Positions 33,672-42,574 of a stretch of 64,000 nucleotides of DNA are shown piece by piece; within the stretch, counting starts at the first letter, position 1, and every line of letters begins with the position of its first letter. The DNA is taken from contig NZ_CP032485.1 in the NCBI RefSeq assembly GCF_006542335.1, positions 467,501 through 531,500 of the forward strand, written 5' to 3'. A model generated the notes under the pieces. The model was not told the DNA's origin, searched no databases, and saw nothing but the letters and a program-made list of their open reading frames with translations. The stretch is from Neokomagataea tanensis. Its GTDB lineage: Bacteria; Pseudomonadota; Alphaproteobacteria; Acetobacterales; Acetobacteraceae. Position numbers and translations under genes: made by a program.

Positions 33672-34615
33672 CGGACGAACAAATCGACCGCTCATCGGAT
33701 GATGGCAAGCGCTCAACCAATAGCCGCGGACTGTTCAACATCTTCGGCCGCCGTGGGCGCGACCAAGGACTGCGTGAGTCCATCGCCACTCTCGTGCAGG
33801 AGGCATCACAGCCCACCGAAGATGCCGACATAGAGCCAGAACTGGACCGCCAAGAGCGCTCCCTCATTCTGAACGTGCTGCGCCTACGTGACATCACGGC
33901 TGATGATGTCATGATCCCGCGTGCAGATATCACAGCAATGCCGGAGCATATCTCATTGGAAGATGCGCTGGCGCTGATGCGGCAAGAAAACCATTCGCGC
34001 ATGCCAGTCTATCGCGGGCAGTTGGATGATATTGCCGGCATGATCCACGTGAAAGATCTGGTGGCTTATGTGGATGAGCCGGCTGCCTTTGATATCCGGC
34101 TTCTTTTGCGCCAGCCCTTAATGATTGCACCGACCATTCCTGTGCTCGACCTGCTGCTACAAATGCGGCAGCGCCGCATGCACATGGCACTGGTTATTGA
34201 CGAATATGGCAGCATCGACGGATTGGTTACGATCGAAGATTTGATCGAAACCATCGTAGGTGACATCGCCGATGAGCATGACGACCCCGTAACAGCACTC
34301 TGGACAGAACGGCCGGACGGCTCCTTCGACCTCGACGCACGCTTGCCTGTGGAGGAACTGGAATCACGGCTGGGCGTAGTGCTCACGGATGCTGAGCGTG
34401 AATCTGAGATTGAAACGGTAGGCGGCCTCGTCTTCCGCCTCGCTGAGCATGTCCCAGCGCGGGATGAAATTCTAACCCATGAAAGTGGCTTAGAATTCCG
34501 GGTACTGGATGCCGATGCCCGACACATTCGCTCTTTGCGCATGCGCATTCCAGAAGACTGGGAACGGCGCACAATGCCGGAACACCGCCCTACTGAAGAT
34601 GATCGCAGCGCCTAA
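33668..34615 (+). CDS. ybeX: CBS-domain protein of the CorC/YbeX family
   Basis: 315 residues from ATG 33668, which overlaps the ybeY stop (ATGA) and has GGTGGAG upstream. It has two CBS domains (about 85-205; RADITAMPEHISLEDALALM, HMALVIDEYGSIDGLVTIEDLIE) and a C-terminal CorC/HlyC transporter-associated domain (DARLPVEELESRLGVVL). There is no membrane segment. Described roles include magnesium/cobalt efflux and ribosome maturation. A hairpin at 34625-34651 follows directly. Confidence 0.92.
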   Translation: MTDEQIDRSSDDGKRSTNSRGLFNIFGRRGRDQGLRESIATLVQEASQPTEDADIEPELDRQERSLILNVLRLRDITADDVMIPRADITAMPEHISLEDALALMRQENHSRMPVYRGQLDDIAGMIHVKDLVAYVDEPAAFDIRLLLRQPLMIAPTIPVLDLLLQMRQRRMHMALVIDEYGSIDGLVTIEDLIETIVGDIADEHDDPVTALWTERPDGSFDLDARLPVEELESRLGVVLTDAERESEIETVGGLVFRLAEHVPARDEILTHESGLEFRVLDADARHIRSLRMRIPEDWERRTMPEHRPTEDDRSA

Positions 34616-34624
34616 GCCCAAGCT

Positions 34625-34651
34625 CCCTCTCCCCCAAAAATGGGGAGAGGG
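34625..34651 (+). terminator. Terminator-like hairpin after ybeX
   Basis: A 10-bp perfect stem, CCCTCTCCCC with GGGGAGAGGG around a 7-nt loop, begins 10 nt after the ybeX stop. A T-run is lacking. The rest of the 249-bp gap holds no gene; a small hairpin (CAGGG-GGCA-CCCTG) occurs near 34773. Confidence 0.6.
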
Positions 34652-34864
34652 CCTCTACCCCACACGAACTAACATCCCGCTATTTCTGCGGCTTCCGTGC
34701 TCCAGAATCCGTCGCCTTGCTCGATGCACCCGCAAGGCACCTCTTGGGTCAGTAACAGACAAGGGGTTGACGTGCAGGGGGCACCCTGTGCCATTGACAA
34801 GCATCACTGATTGCTAACGGCCTCTCAAAATCTGGGGCTCTTCCGGCAAGGGAAACATCGCTTT

Positions 34865-35500
34865 ATGTCCTTCGGTCGCCGCGCTTTCTTATCGTCTCTT
34901 CCAGTTGCTGCCGCTTCGCTCAGCCTCGGCACGTCCATTGCCAGAGCAGATACCAGCATACCAGCGAGCGACCCACGGCTTTCACCACGCTTTATTGGAC
35001 GCCCTGACGCACCAATCCATGTGGATGAATGGTTCTCTCTGACCTGCACACATTGCGGTCACTTTGCCGAAACCGTTTTCCCCGAAGTCAAAGCAAAGCT
35101 TATAGACACAGGCAAAGTCTGCTACCGCTTTCACGACTTCCCGCTTGATCAATTAGCCCTGCTCGGTGCGATGGTTGCACGCACTCTCCCAGCGGACCGT
35201 TATTTTGCATTCACGGATGACCTGCTGCGCACACAGATGCAGTGGGCTTTTGGACGGGACGTTGACCCTATCGAAGAACTAAAAAAACATGCATCTCTCG
35301 CGGGGCTCTCTGCATCTGAAGTAGACGCGATCAACGCCGATGAAACATTCCGGCAGGCTATTGTCTCCCGCCAAGATAAAGACCAATCTTTCTTGGAAAT
35401 TTCGGGAACACCCTATTTCCGTATTAATAATACCCCGGCTGACAGCACTATTGCTCTCAGCTTCGATGCATTTAACGCTGCTCTCGCAAAGGCGCACTGA
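34865..35500 (+). CDS. DsbA-like periplasmic thioredoxin-fold protein (first copy)
   Basis: 211 residues from ATG 34865. The signal carries a twin-arginine motif (FGRRAFLSSL) and ends ARA-D, suggesting Tat export. The mature part is DsbA/Com1-like with a CTHC active site (SLTCTHCGHFAE), followed by FPEVKAKLIDTGKVCYRFHDFPL and the cis-Pro region GTPYFRIN. It is likely an oxidoreductase for secreted proteins. A close paralogue begins 2 bases after its stop, so the pair arose by tandem duplication. Confidence 0.9.
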   Translation: MSFGRRAFLSSLPVAAASLSLGTSIARADTSIPASDPRLSPRFIGRPDAPIHVDEWFSLTCTHCGHFAETVFPEVKAKLIDTGKVCYRFHDFPLDQLALLGAMVARTLPADRYFAFTDDLLRTQMQWAFGRDVDPIEELKKHASLAGLSASEVDAINADETFRQAIVSRQDKDQSFLEISGTPYFRINNTPADSTIALSFDAFNAALAKAH

Positions 35501-35502
35501 TT

Positions 35503-36144
35503 ATGAATAACTCCCCAGTGTTATCTCGCCGCTTCATCCTTGGTGCCGCCCCTGCTGCCGCAGCACTTTTCGGCACGACGGCCCACGCACAGGCGCCTAG
35601 TGGCAATGCACTTCTGGCGCAGCGTTTAAGCCCACGTATTATCGGCAATCCAAACGCTAAGGTGCTCGTGCAAGAATGGTTCTCCCTGACCTGCACGCAT
35701 TGCGCGCATTTCGCGACGGAAGAATTCCCCGAGATCAAAGCCAAGCTCATTGATACGGGCAAAATTCGCTACCAGTTTCACGACTTCACCGGCGACCAAG
35801 TTGGCCTTACAGCCGCTATGGTAGCTCGTGCCCTGCCTGAAGAACGCTACGTTCCCTTCTTGGAAGCACTTTTCTCCAGCCAAATGCAATGGGCCTTCAA
35901 CCGCGAGGGGGACCCGATTGAGCGCCTAAAGCAAATCTCGGCACTTGCAGGCATCTCCTCCAGCGACTTTGATGCCATCCACAACGACATGGGCTACATG
36001 CAGGCCCTGTTTGAACAGGTCAAAAAAGACTCCGAGACCTACAACATCACAGGCACACCTTACTTCCGCTTCAACAACACGACGTTAGACGGCGATCCAG
36101 ACACTTACGCGCACTTCGCTGAACTCGTCGCCAAAGCGTCTTAA
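35503..36144 (+). CDS. DsbA-like periplasmic thioredoxin-fold protein (second copy)
   Basis: 213 residues. It has the same plan as the preceding gene: a twin-arginine signal (LSRRFILGAAP) ending AHAQ, a CTHC active site (SLTCTHCAHFAT) and the cis-Pro motif GTPYFRFN. The segment MQWAF is shared with the first copy. Family members serve disulfide formation in the periplasm; two copies may have different partners. It lies 28 bp before smc. Confidence 0.9.
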   Translation: MNNSPVLSRRFILGAAPAAAALFGTTAHAQAPSGNALLAQRLSPRIIGNPNAKVLVQEWFSLTCTHCAHFATEEFPEIKAKLIDTGKIRYQFHDFTGDQVGLTAAMVARALPEERYVPFLEALFSSQMQWAFNREGDPIERLKQISALAGISSSDFDAIHNDMGYMQALFEQVKKDSETYNITGTPYFRFNNTTLDGDPDTYAHFAELVAKAS

Positions 36145-36172
36145 TTGACTTAAAGCCCCCTCCCCTCGCAGC

Positions 36173-39100
36173 ATGGCTTCATCCGACACAACGATAAGCC
36201 GCCTCACTATAGGCGGCTTTAAGAGCTTTGCGGATGAAGTGCGGGTAGAGATTCTGCCGGGGCTGACCGGCATTGTCGGCCCTAATGGATGCGGCAAATC
36301 TAATGTTGTTGAAGCTCTCCGCTGGGCCATGGGCGAGAGTTCCGCCCGCGCGTTGCGCGGCGGAGAACTTGATGATCTGATTTTTGCGGGGACCAGCACC
36401 CGCTCAGCCCGCAATCTCGCGCAAGTTACGCTACACATCACCAACGCACGCGGGCTGGCTCCTGCTCCATTTCACGAGGCTGATGAACTCGAAGTTACGC
36501 GCAAAGCCGAGCGCGGTTCAGGGAGCGAGTACCGCATCAACGGGCGAACCACCCGCGCGCGCGACGTTCAGACCCTCTTTGCGGACCTCGCATCGGGTGC
36601 ACGCAGTTCAGCCATTGTCAGCCAAAATCGTGTCGGGCTGCTCATCGCAGCAAAACCTGAAGAGCGCCGCCTTCTTCTAGAAGAAGCCGCAGGCATCACA
36701 GGCCTCCATGCCCGCCGCCACGACGCTGAACTTAAACTCCGCCAGACCGAGACAAACCTCTCGCGGGCAGAAGACCTCCGCCTGCAACTGGAAGAACGCC
36801 TTGAAGCTCTGTCCGAACAATCCGGGCAAGCAAAAATCTACCGTGAACTTTCCGATCAAATTCGTGCGCTTGAAGTTAGTCTACATGCCCTGATGCACGC
36901 ACGCGCAAACCGTGCCGTACAACGCAGCCGGGATGATTTGGCTCGTGCAAAGGAAGCGTTAAAAGAGGCGGAACGCGCCTCCGAAGCCGCACAAATTGCG
37001 GACTTTCAAATTCGCGCAGCCTTGCCCGCAGCACGCAAGGCGAGCGAGGACGCACGGTCAAAAGTTGAAAATCAGCGGCTCGTTACAGAAACGACTCGGC
37101 ATGATCTAACGCGCGCACAAGATGCCGTTGCCAACGCCACAGAACGCCTCAATCAAACCGAGGACGATTTAGCGGACCTCACCGCCCGCCTCGATCAAGA
37201 CAAACGCACTGCACGCGATATCCACAACGAACTCACACAGCTTGATACGGAACGCTCGCAAGCTCCCCAGCAACACGCTGAACTTTCGACACAAGCTGCA
37301 CAATTAGCGCTGCAGGAAGCGGCAGCTCAGGAAACGTATACTACCGCACAACGGCATTACGACTTAGAGAGCGTCCAGCAAGAGGCCCTAAAGCACGCCC
37401 TCTCTGCTCTCAGCGCACGCCTCGAACAAGAGCGGCAGGCCTATACTACCGCAGAGGACGAGCATTGCGCGCTGCAAACACAGTTAGCAGACGGCCCCTC
37501 TCTCCCTGAGCTGCAAAAACAAACGCAAGCCGCATACACTGCTGCCGATAACGCACGCCAAACGGAACATGCCTCACGCCAATCCCTGCAAGAGGCGCGC
37601 CTCTCGTTAGAACAAGCCACACGAGCGGTTGATGAAGCAAAAACGCGCTACGCTCAGGAACAAAAAACCTTAAAAGACCTCCTACAACGCATCACAGCCA
37701 CCCAAGAGAGACAAAAAAGCGATTTACAAGACCGTCAGACAGCACAAGCCACTCTCATAACCCCCCAACAGCGCGACGCCTTCATCTCAACATTTCTGGC
37801 CGCACAAGAACAACTCGCCCATGCCACAGAGGCTGAGCACAGCGCGAACGCAACACTGGATGCGCAAAACGCTCTCTGGGTGCAGGCACGCGCCGCAGCT
37901 GCTGCTGGCCAGCAGCAGCACACTGCCATGCAGCACGCCCTGCAAAATGCAGAAAAACGCCTCAACCTTACCCAACAGCGCTACGAAAACGCGCTTGCCC
38001 AGCATAAGCGCTGCACAGCAGAACAACCTGACGCGGCACTTCTAACCCAAGCAACACACGCGGCTCAGCACAGCGAACAAACACTGGCAGACTGTGAGGC
38101 AGACATCATCCAGTCTGAGGCCGATTTGGTTGCTTATCGGGCAGATGCTGAGCAAACACTGAATGCTGAGCAAAGCCTTGAGAACTCACTCCTCAAAAAA
38201 CGGAGCCAAGCAGAGGGACTGACACAAAGTCTCAAAACAACGACGAAAAACCCGTCCCCACTTGCCGATGCTCTTATTATTCCCGCCCACCTTACACACG
38301 CTGTTGCCGCAGCCTTGGCTGAAGGGCTGGATGCTTCCCTTGCGGCTGACGATGTTCCGGCCACACGCCGCTGGAATCGTCTGCCTGCCTTGGCGGGCGC
38401 GCTCCCACCGGCACAACTTACACCTTTGAGCCAGATCCTTACCGTCCCGGCGGCCACACGCCGCTGCTTTGAGCATATATTTCTTTTGGAGCCGCCATAT
38501 GACGGAGCCGCGCTTCAACCGCTGCTTCAGCCCGGGCAATCCATCGTCAGCACTCAAGGGGCTCTGTGGCGATGGGACGGCTACTATCGGGCGGCCACAA
38601 GTGAAGACCCAGCCGCAGCCCTCATTGAACGGCGCCGCCTCCTTGCCTCCCTTCAGGCAGACATAGCATTCGAGGCGGAGCAACTACCTCTCGCCAAGCA
38701 ACAACGCCAAGCCTCTCAGGCCACACTGCATGCGGCGAATGCCGCTCTAGCCGCATTGCGCCACAAACGTGTTGCCGCTGAACACGCTCTAAGCAATGCG
38801 CGCCGTACTCTCGCCGAATGTACCCAAAACACGACACGCGCTAAAGATCGCTCAGACGCTGCCGCGCAACTCCTCCAAGAAACACAGTACGACCTCGAAG
38901 AGGCAAAAAAACTCTTCCAGCACACGCACGACGCGCTTGCTGAGTTGCCCTCCCCCGATGGCCTTATTGCAGCAGCAACCCAGCACGCAGAGCACGTCCA
39001 AACAGCCCAAAATGCGCTCAACGCCTGCCGCCAACGACGGCATCAGGCGCAAAACGCACTCGATTTCGCCCGGAATGAGCGCGATCAGGCCTTTCTTCAG

Positions 39101-40705
39101 CACAATACTGCTGAAGAACGCTTAAAACATCTCGAGCATAATCTTGAACGTACCGAACAGGATTTGACGGCATGGCTGCATGCCGCTGATGAGCACCAAA
39201 AAATATGTGACGGCATTGACCTTGAGGCCTTGAACACTCAGGCATCTTTTGCACAGTCAACGCTTACCGCAGCCCAAAATGCGCTACAAAACGCCTCTCA
39301 ACACAGCGCAAGCACGCAAGCGATAGCGCAGCAATCCCGCGCAGAACTCTCTGCGCGCGAACATATTCTCACCACAGCTTCGGCGCGGCTTGCGGTACTG
39401 ACACCTCACAAAAACGGCTTGAGCGAAAGCCTTGCGCGACTTGAACAAGAGCACGCAACGCAGACATCGGCGTTTACGCACCGCCCTGCACTCACCGCCC
39501 TCGCCACGGCAAGAGACGCCGCTTTTCTTGCCCTCAACGACAAAAAAGATGCACACCAACAAGCGCAACAGAGTTTAGCTGACTGCACCCACGATGCCGT
39601 TCGCCGCGAAAGTACTATTGCTTCGCTGCAAAGCCGTTTGCGGGATATCACCCCTCAAATAACCGCTACAGCAGAACGCCATGAGACGCTTACTGCGCGC
39701 TTGGCGGCCCTGCGCACCGAACATGATGCCGCATTGGTCGCACCTGAACAGATCACCGCCGACCTTCAGCGGCATGAACATGCCTTGCGCCACGCCGAAG
39801 AAGTCTTGGAAGCCGCGCGCCTCAACGAAGTTGTGGCGGAGGAAAAAGCCCAGACCTCACAAGAAAAACTGTACCAGCTTAATCAAACCCTCTCTGAAGG
39901 GCGCGCGAGCATTGCTCGCCTCACCGAGCGTGCTGAACACGCTGAAGCGACACGCACCAAACTTCATGCTGAAAGCGACGCACCAGACCCTCTTGCTCCC
40001 TACCCGCAAGACCTCTCCGAAACTGCTGAAACAACATCCCGCCGCCGCCTAGCCCGCCTCATACGTGACCGTGAGGCTCTGGGACCAGTCAACCTCAGAG
40101 CAGACCTAGAGTACCAAGAAGCACGTAAAACTGCGGATACAATCGCCCATGAGCATGCCGAACTCACACAGGCTATTGCGCGCTTGAGGGGCGCTATAGG
40201 CAGCATCAACAAAGAAGGGCGGGAGCGTTTAACAGCTGTTTTCTCTGCTGTAGATCAGCACTTTCAATCTCTTTTCTCGCGTATGTTTGGCGGCGGCCGC
40301 GCCCATCTTGGACTGGTTGGCAGCGATGATCCGCTTGAAGCCGGGCTCGAAATTTTTGCTCAACCCCCGGGAAAAAAGCTCTCCACACTCTCGCTTCTCT
40401 CCGGTGGCGAGCAAGCACTCACTGCGCTCTCACTTATTTTTGCAACATTTCGCTGTAATCCTGCCCCGATCTGCGTTCTTGACGAGGTCGATGCCCCGCT
40501 TGATGACGCAAATGTTGAGCGCTTTTGTGCGCTACTTATGGATATGACCAAAGAAGCCGGAACACGCTTTCTGGTCGTGACCCATCATCAGCTTACTATG
40601 GCGCATATGGATCGGCTTTATGGAGTGACTATGCAAGAACGTGGCGTTAGTAGAGTGCTCTCCGTTGACCTAAAACGCGCCACCGCAATGGTCGATGGAG
40701 TGTAA
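36173..40705 (+). CDS. smc: Chromosome segregation SMC protein, unusually long
   Basis: 1510 residues, against about 1150-1200 for most bacterial SMC proteins. Walker A is GPNGCGKS (36-43). Near the C-terminus are the signature LSGGEQALTALSL and Walker B CVLDEVDAPLDD. The hinge lies around residues 690-810 and is of the alphaproteobacterial type (SIVSTQGALWRWDGYY). The two coiled-coil arms, each about 500 residues, are Ala/Gln/Glu/His-rich. The ATPase drives loop extrusion with ScpA/ScpB, which are not in this window. The frame is uninterrupted over 4.5 kb. Confidence 0.95.
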   Translation: MASSDTTISRLTIGGFKSFADEVRVEILPGLTGIVGPNGCGKSNVVEALRWAMGESSARALRGGELDDLIFAGTSTRSARNLAQVTLHITNARGLAPAPFHEADELEVTRKAERGSGSEYRINGRTTRARDVQTLFADLASGARSSAIVSQNRVGLLIAAKPEERRLLLEEAAGITGLHARRHDAELKLRQTETNLSRAEDLRLQLEERLEALSEQSGQAKIYRELSDQIRALEVSLHALMHARANRAVQRSRDDLARAKEALKEAERASEAAQIADFQIRAALPAARKASEDARSKVENQRLVTETTRHDLTRAQDAVANATERLNQTEDDLADLTARLDQDKRTARDIHNELTQLDTERSQAPQQHAELSTQAAQLALQEAAAQETYTTAQRHYDLESVQQEALKHALSALSARLEQERQAYTTAEDEHCALQTQLADGPSLPELQKQTQAAYTAADNARQTEHASRQSLQEARLSLEQATRAVDEAKTRYAQEQKTLKDLLQRITATQERQKSDLQDRQTAQATLITPQQRDAFISTFLAAQEQLAHATEAEHSANATLDAQNALWVQARAAAAAGQQQHTAMQHALQNAEKRLNLTQQRYENALAQHKRCTAEQPDAALLTQATHAAQHSEQTLADCEADIIQSEADLVAYRADAEQTLNAEQSLENSLLKKRSQAEGLTQSLKTTTKNPSPLADALIIPAHLTHAVAAALAEGLDASLAADDVPATRRWNRLPALAGALPPAQLTPLSQILTVPAATRRCFEHIFLLEPPYDGAALQPLLQPGQSIVSTQGALWRWDGYYRAATSEDPAAALIERRRLLASLQADIAFEAEQLPLAKQQRQASQATLHAANAALAALRHKRVAAEHALSNARRTLAECTQNTTRAKDRSDAAAQLLQETQYDLEEAKKLFQHTHDALAELPSPDGLIAAATQHAEHVQTAQNALNACRQRRHQAQNALDFARNERDQAFLQHNTAEERLKHLEHNLERTEQDLTAWLHAADEHQKICDGIDLEALNTQASFAQSTLTAAQNALQNASQHSASTQAIAQQSRAELSAREHILTTASARLAVLTPHKNGLSESLARLEQEHATQTSAFTHRPALTALATARDAAFLALNDKKDAHQQAQQSLADCTHDAVRRESTIASLQSRLRDITPQITATAERHETLTARLAALRTEHDAALVAPEQITADLQRHEHALRHAEEVLEAARLNEVVAEEKAQTSQEKLYQLNQTLSEGRASIARLTERAEHAEATRTKLHAESDAPDPLAPYPQDLSETAETTSRRRLARLIRDREALGPVNLRADLEYQEARKTADTIAHEHAELTQAIARLRGAIGSINKEGRERLTAVFSAVDQHFQSLFSRMFGGGRAHLGLVGSDDPLEAGLEIFAQPPGKKLSTLSLLSGGEQALTALSLIFATFRCNPAPICVLDEVDAPLDDANVERFCALLMDMTKEAGTRFLVVTHHQLTMAHMDRLYGVTMQERGVSRVLSVDLKRATAMVDGV

Positions 40706-40779
40706 TCTCTTGTTCATACGTGCATTTTACCCATCGAAATTTGACGCTGCCGCGTTTAAGTCTTTTGATAAGACGCGAA

Positions 40780-41514
40780 ATGAAAGAGAGCATCATTCCT
40801 GACCCCCTGCCCCTGACAGCCGCTGCACAGGCACGAATCCTCGAACACGGGATTCGGGTGGTGGGAGACGTGCATGGTGACCTCAACGCGTTTCAACACG
40901 CCGCGAGGACGGACCGCTTCGTTCTGCAACTAGGAGATCTGGTCGATCACGGCCCTGACAGCGTTGGGGTCATGGAGTTGATGCTGGACCTGCTGGATCA
41001 ACAACGCGGCCTGTTTATTCTCGGCAATCATGACCGAAAACTCGGCCGCGCACTGGAAGGGCGGCGTCTGCGCCGGGACCCGCCACTGGAAGACACCCTC
41101 AAAGCTTTTAATCTTCCTGAAAATGCAGCCATTCGGGAGCAGACCTATCACGCTATCGCGGCCGCCCCAGCATGGCTGCGCTTGGGACGCTCGTTATTTG
41201 TGCATGGTGGTTTTCATACTGCCATGCTGCTTGAGGCTCCACCTCCGGGGCTGGATGATATGTCCGCCCCGCTCTCTCGTGCCCTTTTCGGGGAAACGAC
41301 AGGCCGACTACAACCTGATGGTTACCCCGAGCGGCGTTTGACTTGGATTAACCGTATTCCAGCAGGGATGACCGTCTATGTCGGCCACGACCGCCGCTCA
41401 ACGGATGGCCGCCCATGGCGGCGCACCGGACGACTGGGAGGCACGGCCGTCTTTACAGATCTCGGGGCAGGAAAAGGTGGACATCTTGCTTGGATTGACC
41501 TCAACTCACCCTAA
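40780..41514 (+). CDS. Metallophosphoesterase (calcineurin-like)
   Basis: 244 residues from ATG 40780; the longer frame from 40720 lacks conserved sequence. Metal-binding motifs in order are GDVHGD, GDLVDHG, GNHDRK, a later HGG, and VGHD with a histidine in the final site. The pattern is close to bis(5'-nucleosyl)-tetraphosphatase/PrpE-type or protein serine/threonine phosphatases. The substrate cannot be decided. It lies between smc and the chorismate mutase gene. Confidence 0.85.
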   Translation: MKESIIPDPLPLTAAAQARILEHGIRVVGDVHGDLNAFQHAARTDRFVLQLGDLVDHGPDSVGVMELMLDLLDQQRGLFILGNHDRKLGRALEGRRLRRDPPLEDTLKAFNLPENAAIREQTYHAIAAAPAWLRLGRSLFVHGGFHTAMLLEAPPPGLDDMSAPLSRALFGETTGRLQPDGYPERRLTWINRIPAGMTVYVGHDRRSTDGRPWRRTGRLGGTAVFTDLGAGKGGHLAWIDLNSP

Positions 41515-41532
41515 TTATTGACGGAGGCCCGC

Positions 41533-41868
41533 ATGATCCCAACGCAACAGAACGAAGCCCTAAACGAACTCGAAATATTACGCGCCAGTATTGATAATAT
41601 TGACGCAGCGTTGATTCACATGCTGGCCGAGCGCTTTCGCTGCACCCAAGCCGTTGGTGAACTTAAAGCACGCGCCTCGCTTCCTGCTGCTGATCCAGAC
41701 CGCGAAGCACGACAAATTACGCGCCTACGTGAACTCGCCCATAATGCCCACTTAGACCCGAATTTTGCCGAGAAATTTCTCTCTTTCGTGGTCAAGGAAG
41801 TTATCCGCCATCATGAGGCTATTGCGGCACAAGCCACGCCGCCTGCCACTGAGCAATCCTATACATGA
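41533..41868 (+). CDS. Chorismate mutase (AroQ class)
   Basis: 111 residues from ATG 41533, with GGAGG ideally placed upstream. It shows the all-helical AroQ pattern: LRASIDNIDAALIHMLAERFRCTQAVGELKA, then DPDREARQITRLREL, with the conserved catalytic Arg and Lys (R11-like and K39-like) visible. It converts chorismate to prephenate for Phe and Tyr synthesis. It overlaps the phosphatase gene downstream by 4 bp. Confidence 0.92.
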   Translation: MIPTQQNEALNELEILRASIDNIDAALIHMLAERFRCTQAVGELKARASLPAADPDREARQITRLRELAHNAHLDPNFAEKFLSFVVKEVIRHHEAIAAQATPPATEQSYT

Positions 41869-42398
41869 CACGCCACCTGCTTCTTCTTCGCCACGCTGAA
41901 GCCGGTCCCTACGCGCATACGGAAGCGGGAGACCGCGCGAGAGCACTCACAGGCAAGGGTGTCGCACAAGCTGCACAAACCGCCAGTGCTCTCCTGCACT
42001 GGACTGCACAACACGATATTGTTTGGTCCGCGAAAGAGGCACTTACCCTGTGCAGCCCAGCACAACGTACCCGCCAAACGGCTGATATCGCGCTACAGCG
42101 AAGCCATTGTAGATCAGCGCGACTAGAGCCAGACACTCTTTACAGCGCAACGGCCCAAAACCTGCTTGAACACATTTCATCTACAGATGAGCATATTCAA
42201 ACACTTTTGCTCGTTGGTCATAACCCAGCTATCGAGCATTTGGCGTATGATTTAATCGGACCAAGTGCGCAGCTAAAAGAAAACGATGTGTTCCCAAAAG
42301 GCTATCCGCCTTCAACGCTCACTCTTTTTTCATTAGCCGACAATTGGTATGCGGCGCGCCCCTCCACGCTGGCCTTTCTCGGCATCAATGCCCCCTAA
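41865..42398 (+). CDS. SixA-like histidine phosphatase
   Basis: 177 residues. The catalytic RHA motif lies at the N-terminus (LLLLRHAEA) and the second His is in LLVGHNPAIEHLA. SixA-type proteins remove phosphate from phosphohistidine, for example in phosphorelay or PTS proteins. The gene overlaps chorismate mutase by 4 bp (ATGA), although no functional link is known. An Arg near CSPAQRTRQTADI completes the phosphate pocket. Confidence 0.88.
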   Translation: MTRHLLLLRHAEAGPYAHTEAGDRARALTGKGVAQAAQTASALLHWTAQHDIVWSAKEALTLCSPAQRTRQTADIALQRSHCRSARLEPDTLYSATAQNLLEHISSTDEHIQTLLLVGHNPAIEHLAYDLIGPSAQLKENDVFPKGYPPSTLTLFSLADNWYAARPSTLAFLGINAP

Positions 42399-42415
42399 GC
42401 ACCCCCATGTGCTAC

Positions 42416-42476
42416 GGAACATTCAGTAGAAGAACACTAGTCTTTCCGTGCTCCTTCACGGTATGAAGGAACATTC
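42416..42476. promoter_or_regulatory. Direct repeat and dyad upstream of citrate synthase
   Basis: GGAACATTC occurs at 42416-42424 and again at 42468-42476. Just before the second copy is a perfect dyad, TCCTTCA-5 nt-TGAAGGA (42452-42470). The 176-bp gap then becomes AT-rich before the gltA start. It may be an operator region or a terminator of the preceding operon; no T-run is seen. Confidence 0.35.
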
Positions 42477-42574
42477 TCGTCTCACCCGGTGAATATTTCT
42501 TTTCTAATTAATATCGTTTGAAGAAATTTTCTTTTCTGGGTTTCGCTTAGTTCATGCCTGCTCGGTGGTGATAT

